Source: DATHSN01 sp035464115 (lineage in GTDB: Bacteria; Actinomycetota; Acidimicrobiia; Acidimicrobiales; SKKL01). Taken from it: 13,736 bases of DNA. The notes under the pieces were generated by a model, which saw only the letters and a program-made list of their open reading frames with translations, ran no database searches and was not told where the DNA came from. This document shows positions 12,771-13,736 of the stretch, piece by piece; position 1 is the stretch's first letter, and each line of letters starts with the position of its first letter. The DNA lies in NCBI GenBank assembly GCA_035464115.1, contig DATHSN010000424.1:1-13736 (forward strand). The letters are read 5' to 3'. Both the position numbers and the translations under genes were made by a program.

Positions 12771-13736
12771 GTGGACATGTCGGAGCTGCGCGCACGAGCT
12801 CGCAGCGTGGTCGAGGACCGGGCGCTGACCTACCACCAACGGGTCGCACGCCTGGCCGCGCTGGCCGAGGAGTCGCTCGAGTACCCCGCGCTCAGCCCGG
12901 CGTGCGCCGAGGCGCTCGAGAAGCGGGTCATCTGCGACATGTACGAGGGCCCCGCCCCGCACCGTCCCCGCTACCTGCTGCCCGACTACGCCCGGGCGTT
13001 GCGGCAGGGCTCCACGTTCCTCGAGCTCGATCCACCCGACGACCTCGACGACGCGCTCTGGTTCCTGCTCACGCTCTACACCCAGATCCCGTCGATCACC
13101 GGCTACCCCGTCTACCTCGGCGACCTCGACCGCCTGCTCGAGCCCTTCGTCGACGACCTCGACGACGCCGCCCTCACCCGCTCGCTGCGGCGCTTCTGGA
13201 TCGCGCTCGACCGGGTCCTGCCCGACGCGTTCGTCCACGCCAACCTCGGCCCCGACGACACCCGGGTCGGGCGGGCCGCGCTGCGGATCCACCGCGAGCT
13301 GCGCCAGGTGGTGCCCAACCTCACCCTGCGGGTCGATCCCGACCGCACGCCCGACGACCTGCTCGTCGAGGCGGTCGAGACGGTCTTCGAGTCGGCCCAA
13401 CCCCACTTCGTCGACCACCGCCGCCTCGTGGCCGACCTCGGCCCCCACTACGGCGTGGTCAGTTGCTACAACTCGCTCCTCCTCGGGGGCGGCGCCCACA
13501 CGTTGGTCCGGCTCAACCTGAAGGAGGCGGTGCTGCGCCACGAGGGCGGCGCCGCGTCGTTCATCGCCGAGGCGCTGCCGCACTGGGTGGAGCTCACCGC
13601 CGAGCTCGCCGAGGCCCGCATCCGCTACCTCGTCGAGGAGGCCGGCTTCTACGACTCGAGCTGGCTGGCGGCCGAGGGGCTGATCGACCCCGACCGGTTC
13701 ACCGCCATGTTCGGCGTGTTCGCGCTGGCCGAGGCC
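12771..13736 (+). CDS. yjjI: YjjI-family glycyl radical enzyme, N-terminal 322 residues (partial, cut by window)
   Basis: The frame runs open from GTG 12771 to the window edge. Its sequence follows E. coli YjjI (DUF3029, about 516 residues) from the first residues. Matching segments include VICDMYEGPAP (50-60), PRYLLPDYARAL, SITGYPVYLGDLDRLLEPFV, DAFVHANLGPDDT, VPNLTLRVDP, VVSCYNSLLLGGG with the likely thiyl-radical cysteine Cys232, TLVRLNLKEAVLR and EGLIDPDRF. Glycyl radical enzymes work anaerobically: a glycine near the C-terminus is converted to a radical by a radical-SAM activase and passes it to this cysteine. The radical glycine lies beyond the window. To my knowledge the reaction of YjjI is not settled. 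GAGGAG lies six bases before GTG 12771; ATG 12777 is less well spaced. A radical-SAM activase (YjjW type) would be expected just downstream. Confidence 0.9.
   Translation, partial: MDMSELRARARSVVEDRALTYHQRVARLAALAEESLEYPALSPACAEALEKRVICDMYEGPAPHRPRYLLPDYARALRQGSTFLELDPPDDLDDALWFLLTLYTQIPSITGYPVYLGDLDRLLEPFVDDLDDAALTRSLRRFWIALDRVLPDAFVHANLGPDDTRVGRAALRIHRELRQVVPNLTLRVDPDRTPDDLLVEAVETVFESAQPHFVDHRRLVADLGPHYGVVSCYNSLLLGGGAHTLVRLNLKEAVLRHEGGAASFIAEALPHWVELTAELAEARIRYLVEEAGFYDSSWLAAEGLIDPDRFTAMFGVFALAEA

Noticed and set aside
10117..12849. 910-codon minus-strand frame under the helicase
   Set aside because: It is antisense to clear SNF2 motifs and reads across the operon end and terminator; there is no protein family signal.
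1..13736. CRISPR arrays, tRNA or rRNA genes, insertion sequences, phage attachment sites
   Set aside because: I found no regularly spaced repeats, no tRNA-like cloverleaf with CCA or T-loop sequence, no transposase motif and no composition break.

Overview
This is a very GC-rich stretch (clearly above 70% by eye) with strong G/C third-position codon use, many GTG starts, clean GGAGG-type ribosome sites and TAnnnT-like -10 boxes. These point to an Actinomycetota chromosome. The class Acidimicrobiia is my guess from the overall gene style and cannot be proven here. I see no rRNA, tRNA, CRISPR array, insertion sequence or phage gene, and no gap above about 210 bases without a gene. It reads as ordinary chromosome, not as a transferred island.

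Layout. 1-81 is the tail of an unidentified plus-strand gene. It converges on a minus-strand D-aminoacylase-type amidohydrolase (156-1877), with hairpins in the gap. Divergent from that is an exported CPHC thioredoxin fused to a CcdA/DsbD-like membrane domain (2008-3393). Then come a PAS-GGDEF-EAL protein whose EAL half has lost its catalytic residues (3532-5187), a small potassium-channel-like protein (5252-5950), and an HdeD/DUF308 membrane protein (from 6019) whose frame has no stop where it should end. It converges on a minus-strand pair: an aquaporin Z (7356-8123) followed by a phosphoribosyltransferase (6631-7260). Divergent from the aquaporin is a left-handed beta-helix acyltransferase (8241-8825). 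The right part holds a large SNF2-family helicase (9034-12342) translationally coupled to a 98-residue basic protein (12339-12635), then a terminator and the first 322 residues of a YjjI-family glycyl radical enzyme (12771 to the window end).

How the genes fit together. Most units look independent (own ribosome sites, hairpins between them). The convincing operon is helicase plus the 98-residue protein, with a GTGA stop/start overlap. Aquaporin and phosphoribosyltransferase may be co-transcribed (95-base gap). The membrane and envelope theme (thiol redox, potassium channel, HdeD-like, aquaporin) suggests envelope or osmotic stress functions, but that is inference from adjacency only.

Most worth a second look: the YjjI-type glycyl radical enzyme in an actinobacterium, the helicase-coupled small protein, the degenerate EAL domain beside an intact GGDEF and I-site, and the missing stop codon of the HdeD gene. 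I do not see a convincing new multi-gene system.
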